In this document: piece by piece, positions 8,886 through 17,700 of the stretch
Position numbering within the stretch: position 1 is the stretch's first letter
Layout: every line of letters starts with the position of its first letter
DNA from: Hymenobacter sp. DG01
Lineage (GTDB): Bacteria > Bacteroidota > Bacteroidia > Cytophagales > Hymenobacteraceae
Assembly: GCF_006352025.1 (NCBI RefSeq)
Contig: NZ_CP040937.1
Location: 124,001 to 188,000 of the forward strand
Length of the DNA stretch: 64,000 bases
Direction of reading: 5' to 3'
Program-made: the position numbers and the translations under genes
Notes under the pieces: model-generated
Seen by the model: the letters and a program-made list of their open reading frames with translations, nothing else
The model's database searches: none
Told to the model about the DNA's origin: nothing

Positions 8886-9545
8886 ATGATCTACACAGTA
8901 GGTGGCATTAAAGGAGGCAGTGGTAAAACCACGATAGCAACGAATCTGACGATCTACCTGCTCCAGCAAGGCCGTGACGTCATCCTCATTGATGCCGACG
9001 ATCAGGAGTCGGCTACGGACTTCACGTCTTTTCGTCACCAGTCACTAGACGGCGACTTGGGTTACACCGCCGTTAAAGTGACGGGCCGCGAACTCAATGC
9101 TCAGGTGCAGCGCTTGGCCACGAAATGCGACGACATTGTCATTGATACTGGTGGCCGGGATACCGTCAGCCAGCGCTCGGCTCTGACCATCTCGCACGTG
9201 TACCTGGTTCCATTTGCTCCCCGCTCGCTCGACATCTGGACGCTACGCAAAGTGGAGAACCTGATAGCCGAGGTAGCTCCATTCAATCCCGGGTTGTGTT
9301 CGCTCACCTTCATCAACAAGGCCGACGCCCGCGGCACCTACAAGGAAGAAGCGGCGGAGTTGTTGCGGGGCTCTGAGTACCTGCAGTTCCTAGAGACATC
9401 GGTAGGCAATCGTATCTCCTTTGCTAATGCTGCAGCTGCTGGGCTGGGTGTATTGGAGATGAAATCCACAGATGACAAAGCCACCGCCGAAATCAACGAG
9501 CTGTGCCAGAGCATGCAAGCAGCAATAGAAGCAACTAGAAAGTAA
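8886..9545 (+). CDS. parA: ParA-family partition ATPase
   Basis: A 219-residue ATPase of the ParA/MinD superfamily that would drive segregation of this replicon. The deviant Walker A box KGGSGKTT is at about residues 9-16, the A' segment is LIDADDQESA and the Walker B-like segment is DDIVIDTGGRD. There is no N-terminal helix-turn-helix, so it is a short type Ib ParA, which usually pairs with a small ribbon-helix-helix partner. That partner follows 76 bp downstream. Upstream and downstream copies of a 16-17-bp repeat fit autoregulation by the partner. The start ATG at 8886 directly precedes the conserved beta strand. Confidence 0.92.
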   Translation: MIYTVGGIKGGSGKTTIATNLTIYLLQQGRDVILIDADDQESATDFTSFRHQSLDGDLGYTAVKVTGRELNAQVQRLATKCDDIVIDTGGRDTVSQRSALTISHVYLVPFAPRSLDIWTLRKVENLIAEVAPFNPGLCSLTFINKADARGTYKEEAAELLRGSEYLQFLETSVGNRISFANAAAAGLGVLEMKSTDDKATAEINELCQSMQAAIEATRK

Positions 9546-9558
9546 ACCATTTACGCAT

Positions 9559-9575
9559 CTAGTTTTACAACTAAA
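9559..9575. repeat. Partition-locus repeat copy 2
   Basis: CTAGTTTTACAACTAAA, a direct copy of the repeat in front of parA, lies between parA and the parB-like gene. Confidence 0.55.
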
Positions 9576-9621
9576 AAAACTTGTTTAAACAGATGCGTTA
9601 CGACAATATAAAGTACAACCC

Positions 9622-9930
9622 ATGGCCATCAAGAAACCTAAACTGGGCCTCCCTCCTACGCCTCCGACTTCATTGTCTAATGCTGCGATGCAGGAGATGA
9701 TCAACAAGGGGGGATCAGTGCTCGAGCCGGCTACCAGTACTGCCAAAGCGGAGCCTGAAGAAGACAAACTCAAGTCCTTTACCTTCAAAATCTACGAGAG
9801 CGAGTTGGCGCAGATTCGAGCTATTCAGGACAGCTTGCCGAAGCGCGACCGTATTTCAATTCACGACTTTGTATTGGCTGCCGTGAAGGAAAAGATTGGA
9901 AAGATGACGAAAAAGAGCAACTCGAAATAG
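9622..9930 (+). CDS. Small ParB-like centromere-binding protein
   Basis: A 102-residue protein placed directly after parA. The N-terminal half is Pro/Ser/Glu-rich and probably flexible (PTPPTSLSNAAMQEM). The C-terminal 50 residues look like a ribbon-helix-helix fold: a strand FTFKIYESELAQI, helix LAQIRAIQDSL, then ISIHDFVLAAVKEKI. Such proteins bind centromere repeats and stimulate ParA. The repeats at 8835, 9559, 9938 and 10667 are the natural candidate sites. Family membership was inferred from gene order and the predicted fold, since sequence conservation in these partners is low. Confidence 0.7.
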   Translation: MAIKKPKLGLPPTPPTSLSNAAMQEMINKGGSVLEPATSTAKAEPEEDKLKSFTFKIYESELAQIRAIQDSLPKRDRISIHDFVLAAVKEKIGKMTKKSNSK

Positions 9931-9940
9931 TTGCTCTTTT
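9911..9940. terminator. Terminator of the par operon
   Basis: Perfect 12-bp stem AAAAGAGCAACT / AGTTGCTCTTTT with a 6-nt loop containing the parB-like stop codon. The T-rich right arm fits an intrinsic terminator. Confidence 0.75.
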
Positions 9941-9953
9941 AGTTGTAAAACCA
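9938..9953. repeat. Partition-locus repeat copy 3, inverted
   Basis: TTTAGTTGTAAAACCAG is close to the reverse complement of the repeat in front of parA, with one change. It follows the par terminator. Confidence 0.5.
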
Positions 9954-10058
9954 GTTGATAGTGTAGAGTTATCTGAAAGTCGAAAATACAGTGAATTAGG
10001 TAGTTTGACCGTTTTCATGGACAGCTTAGCCATGGAGCCGAGTGTGATGGTTGAATGG

Positions 10059-10502
10059 TTATTCTGGAGCCGTCGGCGCGGGAAGGGGGTAGTGGGTACG
10101 CCACCACTCGCGTAGGAAGGGTGAGAGGCGAAACGCCTCCTCGTCTAGGTTGGCTTCTTCCGCCTGCCAGACGCACCAATACTCGGCCGTCGTGACGAGC
10201 GCTTCAGGGTCGTGGTATAACAGCGCCTTGATATGGGGCCACGCGGCCCGTAATTCGTCGTCGGTCAACGCGCCGTTAGAAGCCGCTTCTAGGATCAATT
10301 CCAGCACGACGATGCGTCGTGCCGGGGCGGCGTGACCATTGATTTGACCGTACAAGCAGAAGTATTGCGCCAAGTCTGCCGTCTCCGCCACCTCCCACGG
10401 CCAGTCCTGCATGCCATCGTGGTATCTAAGCCCTAACTGCTGGGCAGCCCATTGCGCAGCCTCAGCGGTCCAGTACTGCGGCGGTGGAACGGGTTTTTGC
10501 AT
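10059..10502 (-). CDS. Hypothetical acidic protein
   Basis: A 147-residue Trp- and Ala-rich, mostly alpha-helical soluble protein (for example WTAEAAQWAAQQLG and LREWWRTHYPLP). It has no signal peptide, membrane helix or recognisable catalytic motif. It is encoded on the minus strand between the par operon and the Fic module, convergent with par. The ATG at 10502 is the first in frame. Function unknown. Confidence 0.6.
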   Translation of the reverse strand: MQKPVPPPQYWTAEAAQWAAQQLGLRYHDGMQDWPWEVAETADLAQYFCLYGQINGHAAPARRIVVLELILEAASNGALTDDELRAAWPHIKALLYHDPEALVTTAEYWCVWQAEEANLDEEAFRLSPFLREWWRTHYPLPAPTAPE

Positions 10503-10666
10503 AACGAAGCGAAGGAGACAACTAAGGGTTCTGGATAATGATCAATTTCCTGAATGTGCTATCGTTCCGTTTTCTCACAGGCCCCTACGATTGGTACATT
10601 GACTGTATGAATCACAACGATGCAACATTGTTTTAAACTAAATATAGAAGTTATATATGTTGTAGA

Positions 10667-10683
10667 ATTAGTTGTAAATCTAG
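10667..10683. repeat. Partition-locus repeat copy 4, inverted and diverged
   Basis: ATTAGTTGTAAATCTAG overlaps the stop codon of the Fic gene. It matches the inverted par repeat with one mismatch and one missing base in the T-run. Confidence 0.4.
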
Positions 10684-11450
10684 CTGCTCAAAAAATAGTG
10701 ATTCAATGATTTAATGTGCTGGGATACCATGAATATTCGAAACACATCTAAATCCTCACTCTGACGGCTGGCCTCCAACGCTGCGAAGTATTCTCTCTTG
10801 TCCTCGCGGAACACAACAGTAAGAGGCTGCCCGAAATACTGTTGGATGTAGTTCATCAGCAGACGGGAGGTGCGGCCGTTGCCGTCATTGAATGGATGGA
10901 TGCTTACAAGCTGCTGGTGTGCATCAAAGGCAATGTACAGTTGGTCCTGCAGCGTTGTGGCGGTATTCATGCGTTGACGGAGCCTCTGAGTAAGCTGCTC
11001 CACCATGGCAGGGACTTTCTGGGCATTGGGGAATGAACTGGCACCCATGATGGATACCTTGTCGACGCGGAAGTCGCCCCGGGCAGCATCCGTACTACCC
11101 AGGATGCTGTTGGTCCGCAATCCGGTGGTCCGCATCACGGCGCCGGCCATCTCCTGCAGCAGTTGCACCGAGACGGGGCGCTTCTCGTCGGCCCACTGCA
11201 GGGCCATATCCAATGCCTGCGCGTGGTCGGCCAGCATGTCGTAGCCATCCCACGGCAATGTCGGATCGATGACAGCCTCTTCCTTCACCAGGAAGTCGAA
11301 GGCCGACTGTACGGTTACCCGCGACCCCTCGATCATCGTTGAGTGGGCCGATACTAGCACGTGGTTCAACTGTTGACGTGATAGCCGGTCCGCCTCGGGC
11401 AGTTGGTTTACCAAGGCTGTCAGACGCTCAATTTCCTCCCACTCACTCAT
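10680..11450 (-). CDS. fic: Fic-family AMP-transferase (class II type)
   Basis: A 256-residue Fic-domain protein that would transfer AMP or another nucleotide from NTP to target proteins. The active-site loop HPFNDGNGR is complete (catalytic His about 185). An N-terminal inhibitory motif of the form [S/T]xxxE[G/N] is seen as STMIEG (Ser 37, Glu 41). This would place the autoinhibitory helix in the same chain, as in class II Fic proteins. The gene overlaps its upstream neighbour by 4 bp (ATGA), so the two are translated together, as in toxin-antitoxin operons. On a plasmid the likely role is stabilisation or host modulation. Confidence 0.88.
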   Translation of the reverse strand: MSEWEEIERLTALVNQLPEADRLSRQQLNHVLVSAHSTMIEGSRVTVQSAFDFLVKEEAVIDPTLPWDGYDMLADHAQALDMALQWADEKRPVSVQLLQEMAGAVMRTTGLRTNSILGSTDAARGDFRVDKVSIMGASSFPNAQKVPAMVEQLTQRLRQRMNTATTLQDQLYIAFDAHQQLVSIHPFNDGNGRTSRLLMNYIQQYFGQPLTVVFREDKREYFAALEASRQSEDLDVFRIFMVSQHIKSLNHYFLSS

Positions 11451-11737
11451 GCTGCCATGGCCTGGCGCAGGCGGTCAACGTCAACGGTGGACAATGCGAC
11501 CGGGTATTCCAGACCGGAGACGTGAACGACCTGGTGGGCCCAGGCCGCCAGATCGTGCGCGTAGATGACGGGCCGGTCAGTGGCATCATGATATACTGTC
11601 TTGCCTTGCATAAAAGCCTCTACGCTGGCACGTAGCGGAGCCGGGATGTCCTCCAGGGCCTTGTCCTGTGGATCGGTCAGTAAGTGCGTCAGATAGGCTC
11701 TGAGTGCACGATAAGCTTCTTGGTTGTGAGAGGTCAT
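11447..11737 (-). CDS. Small partner of the Fic protein (putative antitoxin)
   Basis: A 96-residue protein, largely alpha-helical, containing TVYHDATDRPVIYAHDLAAW. It lies upstream of fic with a 4-bp stop/start overlap, the order typical for an antitoxin. It lacks the [S/T]xxxE[G/N] motif of class I Fic antitoxins. That motif is inside the Fic protein, so this partner may act differently, for example as a DNA-binding regulator. The family was not recognised. Confidence 0.6.
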   Translation of the reverse strand: MTSHNQEAYRALRAYLTHLLTDPQDKALEDIPAPLRASVEAFMQGKTVYHDATDRPVIYAHDLAAWAHQVVHVSGLEYPVALSTVDVDRLRQAMAA

Positions 11738-11762
11738 GGCAGGGTAGGGGAGAAGCTTCAGA

Positions 11763-12700
11763 CTACGCGTTCTTGGCCGGTGATTTGAGCCCGAGCACAG
11801 TTAATAGCAGACCGGCCGGGTTCTTGTTGGCTTTAATCTTATCCGTTTTCAGACGGTACATGAATTTGAACAGCTCATTTACGAGTCCTTCGTCCCCGAT
11901 GATCTGGGCAACGAGCTTCTGGTCCTTGATGCCGAGCGACTCCAGGTGCCGGCGAGCCATCAGGAGCTTCGCCTGCTCGGGGGATTCGTCGAACGGAATC
12001 GGGAGCTGCTTGGGCTGCTGTTTGGTCACGTAGAAGCGCACGGCGTTGAAGGAGCGCCCCTGCTTGAGCAGGGTGTACCCGATCTTGAGCTCCGTATTCT
12101 CATTGATCTGGCGCACGGCAATGTCGAGTACCTTGGCCTTCAGGTCGCTGATGCGCTGAAACTGCTCCGGCTCTCTCCCCTTGGGATCTTTGAGCTTAAG
12201 CATGTGCTTGAACTCATCCAGATCGTAGGTTTTCGTTTCCCCGATATCCTTCCACTGCGAGGCCAGCTGGTAAATACGCTTGGCATACTTGCTGGAGATC
12301 TTCAGGGCGGAAAATAGCTGGTAGGAGGTGAAGTTATTCTTCAGCTCGAACAGGTACGGCCGAATGTCTTCCGAAAGGCGAATTCGCAGGAAGCCCTGGC
12401 CCTTGACGTACTCCACCTTCTGAAACATCCACAGCTGCACGTACGAATGGTCGTTCTCCACCTCGAACATGCGCGAGCCCATGGACTCGGTGGCTTCCTT
12501 CAGTTGCTTGTAGTGCCACTCACGCCCGGTCATGGCCACTACCTCGTTCATGTGAATTTGGTACTCCTGATTGGGCTTATCTCCCGGCGTAGCTTGGAGA
12601 GCAGAAAGAATAGGAGATCCAGCTGACAAGCTGTGTAATCATAGCGGGCCGTAGTGATGGCATTATGCTGCCTGACTTCCAGTGATTCAGATGCTTCCAT
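11763..12700 (-). CDS. rep: Rep_3-type replication initiator with apparent -1 frameshift
   Basis: Initiator protein of the Rep_3 (RepB) superfamily, which binds iterons to start plasmid replication. The main frame (12629 down to 11763) contains both winged-helix domains, for example YELF-like LRIRLSEDIRPYLFELKN, SSKYAKRIYQLA and LDEFKHML. Its only in-frame start is a TTG at 12629 with an unnatural leader. The true family N-terminus is present in another frame from ATG 12700: MEASESLEVRQHNAITTARY, then DYTACQLDLLFFLLSKLRR. The two join if one base is added near the GGGAGA around 12580. No classical slippery heptamer is obvious. It is either a sequencing error, a real mutation with internal initiation, or recoding. 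Confidence 0.8.
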
Positions 12701-12771
12701 AGGTAGGCGGGATAGATGACAAATATAGAGAGATAGCTAAAAACGACAACCGTTTTTACAAGGCGTTTTTA

Positions 12772-12863
12772 ACTGATAAAAAGTCGTTTTTACCTTACAT
12801 AATGACTGATAAAAAGTCGTTTTTAACTGATAAAAAGTCGTAGTTCGCTGATAAAAAGTCGTA
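12772..12863. repeat. Iteron array of the replication origin
   Basis: Four direct copies of the core CTGATAAAAAGTCGT start at about 12773, 12806, 12827 and 12848. The last three are spaced about 21 bp apart (two helical turns) and the first is offset by 33 bp. The array sits just upstream of rep, as is usual for Rep_3 plasmids, and is followed by a long AT-rich stretch (about 12980-13110) suited to strand opening. Confidence 0.88.
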
Positions 12864-13157
12864 CTAAAAGCTTGTAATAAGCAGTAAAACAGCAAGTTGT
12901 GAGCCTTGCAAATAGACAAATACCATAAAAATACACAAGTTGTTGATACGCGCGCAAGTCCAAAACAATAGCTTTTAAGGTATAGGTATATAACGTGGGC
13001 GGTTGGGAGAAAAGCAGCAAAAGGAGAAGCACAAAAAAGTTCATAATTAAATTTTGTGATTGTATTATTTTAATACTTAATTATACTATTTATTTATTGG
13101 GTTTCATGTGTTACATACTCCCTTAAGGTTTCTTACCATTCCGGCTAGCGGGTGAAC

Positions 13158-13259
13158 AACGACTTTTTATCAGTCAACTAGGTCTTCTGAGTAGCGGCAC
13201 TCTCGTCAAAACATTGATTGGTGACGAGCTAGCCTACTTTGACTGATAAAAAGTCGTTT
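13158..13259. repeat. Distal iteron pair in inverted orientation
   Basis: One inverted copy (ACGACTTTTTATCAGTC, about 13158-13175) and one direct copy (GACTGATAAAAAGTCGT, 13241-13257) flank about 65 bp. They match the main iterons and can pair with each other as a 15-bp stem. They may serve as a handcuffing or regulatory site, or mark the far border of the origin. Confidence 0.75.
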
Positions 13260-13414
13260 CTAAAAGTGGCCAGTTACCTGATTGTTGCGCTATGTCACCT
13301 GAGTGTTGACCATCCTACTAAAATTACTCCAAGTCCCGCCGCTGCTATAAGAAGGACTGCTATAGCGATTCAGCCCAATCAGCATACCTTTACTTTGTTC
13401 CTTTCTTTACCGCT

Positions 13415-13902
13415 GTGCGCCTAGTATTCCTGGCTTTCTACCTCAGCTCTTTTCTGTTGGATGCCTTCCTGAGCTGCTCCGGCTCAAAACCTCCTGTTCC
13501 CACGAAAACCATGAGCTTTTCGGTTGACGGGCAGAAGTACACTGCCTCCGCCAACCTCTAGGCCGTTCAACGGACGGACAGTATCCTTATCAGCACCTAC
13601 GTTCCCCAAGTTACACCAGCCCGGCACTCAGCCTCTATGTAAAATTTCCGAAGGAGGTGGGTATATATAACCTTACCACTCCGGCGGTCGGGAGCATGTG
13701 TTTCGACCGGAGCGCTCCCGATAGTCCAGAGGGGTACTACGCCGGAACCACCGCTAGCCAGGTGGTGGGCAGCGGCACCAACACAGTCACTGAGTATGCT
13801 GGCGGCACCGTTACCGGCACATTCCACTTTGCCGGACATAGCCTAAGCACAGGGGCTACAAAAACTATCTCCGATGGCAACTTCAGCACTCAAGTGCAGT
13901 AG
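13415..13902 (+). pseudogene. Lipoprotein pseudogene (DUF6252-like)
   Basis: The first part reads as a lipoprotein leader (VFLAFYLSSFLLDAFLSCSG) followed by MSFSVDGQKYTASANL and then a TAG at about 13559. The frame continues as AVQRTDSILISTYVP. It then shifts by one base near 13605 to YTSPALSLYVKFPKEVGIY and runs to the stop at 13900-13902. The pattern FSVDGQKYTA...GTFHFAG resembles small Bacteroidota lipoproteins with one beta-rich domain, similar in style to the gene at 51483. One in-frame stop and one frameshift make it non-functional. Confidence 0.6.
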
Positions 13903-14766
13903 CCAATAGTCGTAAACGTAAAGCCCGCCGAGGCCCTCATAGGTCGCGCCATCGTTCACTTAAAGGGTGATTTAGGAAGGCCGCGAACGGCAGTAGTGAT
14001 TGGGACACGGTTTGGAGCTTAGGGTAATTTTATCCCTCGCTGCTATAAGAAGGCCAAATCCTACTTGATAAGTGCTTCGCACAATCTGCCCCGTTGCAAC
14101 AAGGACCTCTACTAGGCGACGCTTATCTGCCGCGGGCAGCTACTGCACTTTTTCCCGCAAGTGAATAAGTACGTTGGCCTGCCGGTCATCGGGCACACGT
14201 TTGATGCGGCGCAGTGCGTTGAGCAGCTGCCGCATGCCTATTTCTTCCAGCCCGCCGGCGCCGGCGTTGCGCACGTAGCGGACGCGCACGGTGCCTATTT
14301 GCCTAGCCAGCTTGGGCCGGGGCAATTTCAATCTCGCCGGGGACCTATGTAGTCAATCCGCGCCGGTTGAATTTGCCATTGCTATGTTCATCCTTACGCA
14401 ACGCCGTGCTATATCACTTGCCGCAACAGATGGTCGCTTAAATCATGCCTCAATGCACCAAAAACCGTACTCTGGATCACCAAGAAGTGGTAGCACCATT
14501 GGAATCTACGGTATAGTCCTTATCCATAATAGGTTATACTCAAAATAGGAAAATATTCATCCGACTTGTAATTCCACATTCTATATTTGTTGCGACTTGG
14601 TGCGCCAACCACCTACATTCCGTCCTATTCCCCGTTGGCCATTCCTATTGCTGCTAAAGCCTCTCGCCTTTGAAGAGCGGCCGTCTGATTACCTCCAGTT
14701 AGGGTAACAGGTATTCTTGTGCCTAGTTCATCCGACCAGTATAGTTTCTCATATATCGTTGCTTGC
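13903..14766. other. Gap before the Rhs locus
   Basis: No intact gene was recognised. The 14140-14350 part has coding-like GC-rich composition in both directions, but no family was identified. The last part before 14767 probably contains the promoter of the Rhs gene. Confidence 0.35.
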
Positions 14767-17700
14767 ATGAAGCACCTGCTACGCTCTGGTTCTTTTATTT
14801 TCCCGCTATTGGTAAGCCTAGTCACAGCTTCCCAAGCGCAAACGACCGGACCGACCGGCTTGACAAACGGTTTAGTCACCTGGCTGCAATTGGATGAGCA
14901 AGCAGGCAATCTCGCTCAAGATGTGTCCGGCTCCGGCCATTCTGCCTTTATAGATAATGGGACAGCTGGTGTAGTTTCCGGCCGAATTGTGGATAGTGGT
15001 GCATTATTCCTATCTGGATCTAAGACACTACGTATACCACTTTCTTGGCAACCCGCCCGCTTCACTATTTCTTGGTGGGTAGCTCCTAATACGCGGGGGG
15101 CTTGGACGCAAGCTGTCAAAGCTGGCTGGTGGGGTGGCTTTCTCTTCCATACCTCACCAGATGGAACTATTTATGCAGGGACGGATCTAGGTAACCGGAT
15201 TACAACAGCCCCAGGAACATTTGAAGTAAATGCGTCATCGTCACAATTGAGATGGCAACTATATACGTTTACCTTCGAAAAGGATGCTGCTAGTGATGCG
15301 ACTACTGGTACAGGACGGCTATACAAGAATGGAATAGAGGTTGGAAGTCGTACCACCATGCGTTTACCTAATGCGTGGACAGAATTAACTTTCGGCTCAC
15401 CAGACAGCCAGTTTTCTGCTGATGGATATTATGACGATGTACGTGTCTATGATCGGGCCTTGTCCACAACGGAGGTACTGCAGCTAGTTTCAAACACAGC
15501 TAAAATACATACACCACCTTCTGCTCCTTCGCAGGATCTGGCTCGAAACTGGCGCATGAGCCGCTCATACGACGAGAATGGGAATGTCGTTGGCGAAAGC
15601 AAATCATTTACTGACGCACTGGGTCGTGGTATACAAAGTCAGGTAAAAAACCAAACAGCTGGTCATATTCTGGCTACGCAGACGGTGTATAGCTCTGGGG
15701 GTAAACCGGTGCTTTCCACCTTGGCCGCCCCCATCAATAATGCTGCATTCAGTTACAAAGAGAAATTTTTTACAGTAGGCGGATACGATTACGGCCCTAT
15801 CAATTTTGAGGGGGCCAAATCCTCTAACCCGGATGTGCCAGACTATACAGGAATCGGCACCCTACGTTACTACTACAGCAGCCAGAACGCGCTGGAGCCG
15901 TTAACTCCCGCAACCGCCTATCCCTTTAGTCTAACAGAAGAATATGGCGGACCCTTAGGAGGAATAAAGCGCGCTGCAGGACCTGGAGAAGTTTTTCGGA
16001 TGGGTGCTGGCCGGGAGACCAAATCCCGGGAGCTTCCCATGCTCAATGAGTTGGATCATTACCTGAGCATGCGGTCCTCGTTTGTCCCTACTCCAACGGG
16101 AGTATCGCTGAAACTTCAGGGCCTCAAGTCAATCAGCGTCGACACGGAAGGAAAAGAGAGTATTTCCTTCGCCGATAAAGAAGGACAAGTGCTGGCCACT
16201 TGCCTGAGTGGACCTCAATACACGGGAGTGGTTGTAGAGGCAGCCATTCACTCTGACCCAGCTAATACCTCGGGATTACCTGTATACCAGGACATTCACA
16301 TTCCAGCTGCCGGGCCAGCAACTTTAACAATTGGGGGGGATGGTTCCCTGGATATTCTTAATCTCACCACGGATGCTGTAACATCCTACTCGTATCCGTG
16401 GCCTACGATTTCGCTGGCACCTGGTTTCTACCGTGTCCTCTCCACCCGGAACAACCAATCGGTTCGTTACCTGGCACGTTACGGGGACTTCAGCTATTCC
16501 TTCTATGATGATGCTCGCCGGGTAGTAGCGACTGTCGCGCCCAGAGGAGTAGGTTCACTTGCAACTCAAGCGGGTAATGCGCCCACTGGAAGGGTCGGCC
16601 AATGGTCGTTTAATGAAGGAACCGGCGTAACTACGGCAGAATCCTCTGGTAATCCCCTTTCAGGTACTCTCCTAAATGGGGCTGCTTGGACTGCTTCTGC
16701 AGGTACTTCCGGAACTTTGTGCGGATTAAAAACAGAGCACCAGGGAACACTCGATCTGAACGCGCCCGCCGGCACTCGTATTACAGGTATCAAGTCAGCG
16801 CGGTACGGTACCGGGCAGGGAAATGACTGTGCTTCCTTTACGTTTGATCCGGCCTGTAGCGCTGATGTAACGGACCGGGTAAGCAGCTTGGCTGCAGCAC
16901 AGCTCGCAAATAATCCGGCAGTAATTTCTATCTCAGCCGATAACAATACACTTGGTATTGATCCGTGTGGGGGACAAGTGAAGGTATTGAAAATAGAAGC
17001 TACTTATATCCCATCGAATCCACTGACATCTCCAGCAGGCGGAAGTTGTGTGCTATTCGATGGACAGGATGACTACGTTCGCGTTGGAGATGCCCCAGCA
17101 TTACGGATGACGAATACATTGACTTTGGAGGCGTGGATTTATCCTACTGCCAACAAAGACGGCATCATCCTGAACAAAGAAAACGAATACGAAGTAGCTC
17201 GTTTTGCCGATGGCTCCATCCAGTGGGCCTTTGCCAATACTAACCCGGGGTGGGCCTGGGTTAACACCGGTATTGTAGTTCCTCTCAATACCTGGGCACA
17301 CATTGGCATCACTTACGATAATGGTGTCGTGAAGGCCTACCTGAATGGAGTGCAAGTAGGTACCGCGTACGCCGGTGCTGGTTCAATCCGCTACAACGGG
17401 GGGGAATTCTGGATTGGAGGCAGACAATGCTGCCCGCAGTTTTTCCAAGGTGCACTTGACGAAGTGCGGGTGTGGAACACCATTGTTCAGCCCTCGACAA
17501 GCTCTACAACGCAACCGGCCTTCACTACCCGTTACACCTACAGCGGAGTAGGCACACTACTTAGCACGGAAAGCGTTGACAAGGGCAAATCGGAGTACGT
17601 GTATGCCCGCGACGGTCGCATCCGCTTCTCACAAAGTGCTCTCCAGAAGCAGCAAGGTCGGTTTTCCTATAGCAATTACGACGAGGTAGGCCGGGTGGTA

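Noticed and set aside
12737..13044. Minus-strand reading frames across the iterons (repeated TTFYQ)
   Set aside because: The repeated peptides are simply translations of the iteron DNA.
12772..13259. Possible CRISPR array
   Set aside because: The repeats are close-spaced iterons with variable 5-17 bp spacers next to rep, not CRISPR repeats.
14140..14352. Two opposite short frames before the Rhs locus
   Set aside because: Neither matches a family, and each can be the shadow of the other in GC-rich DNA.
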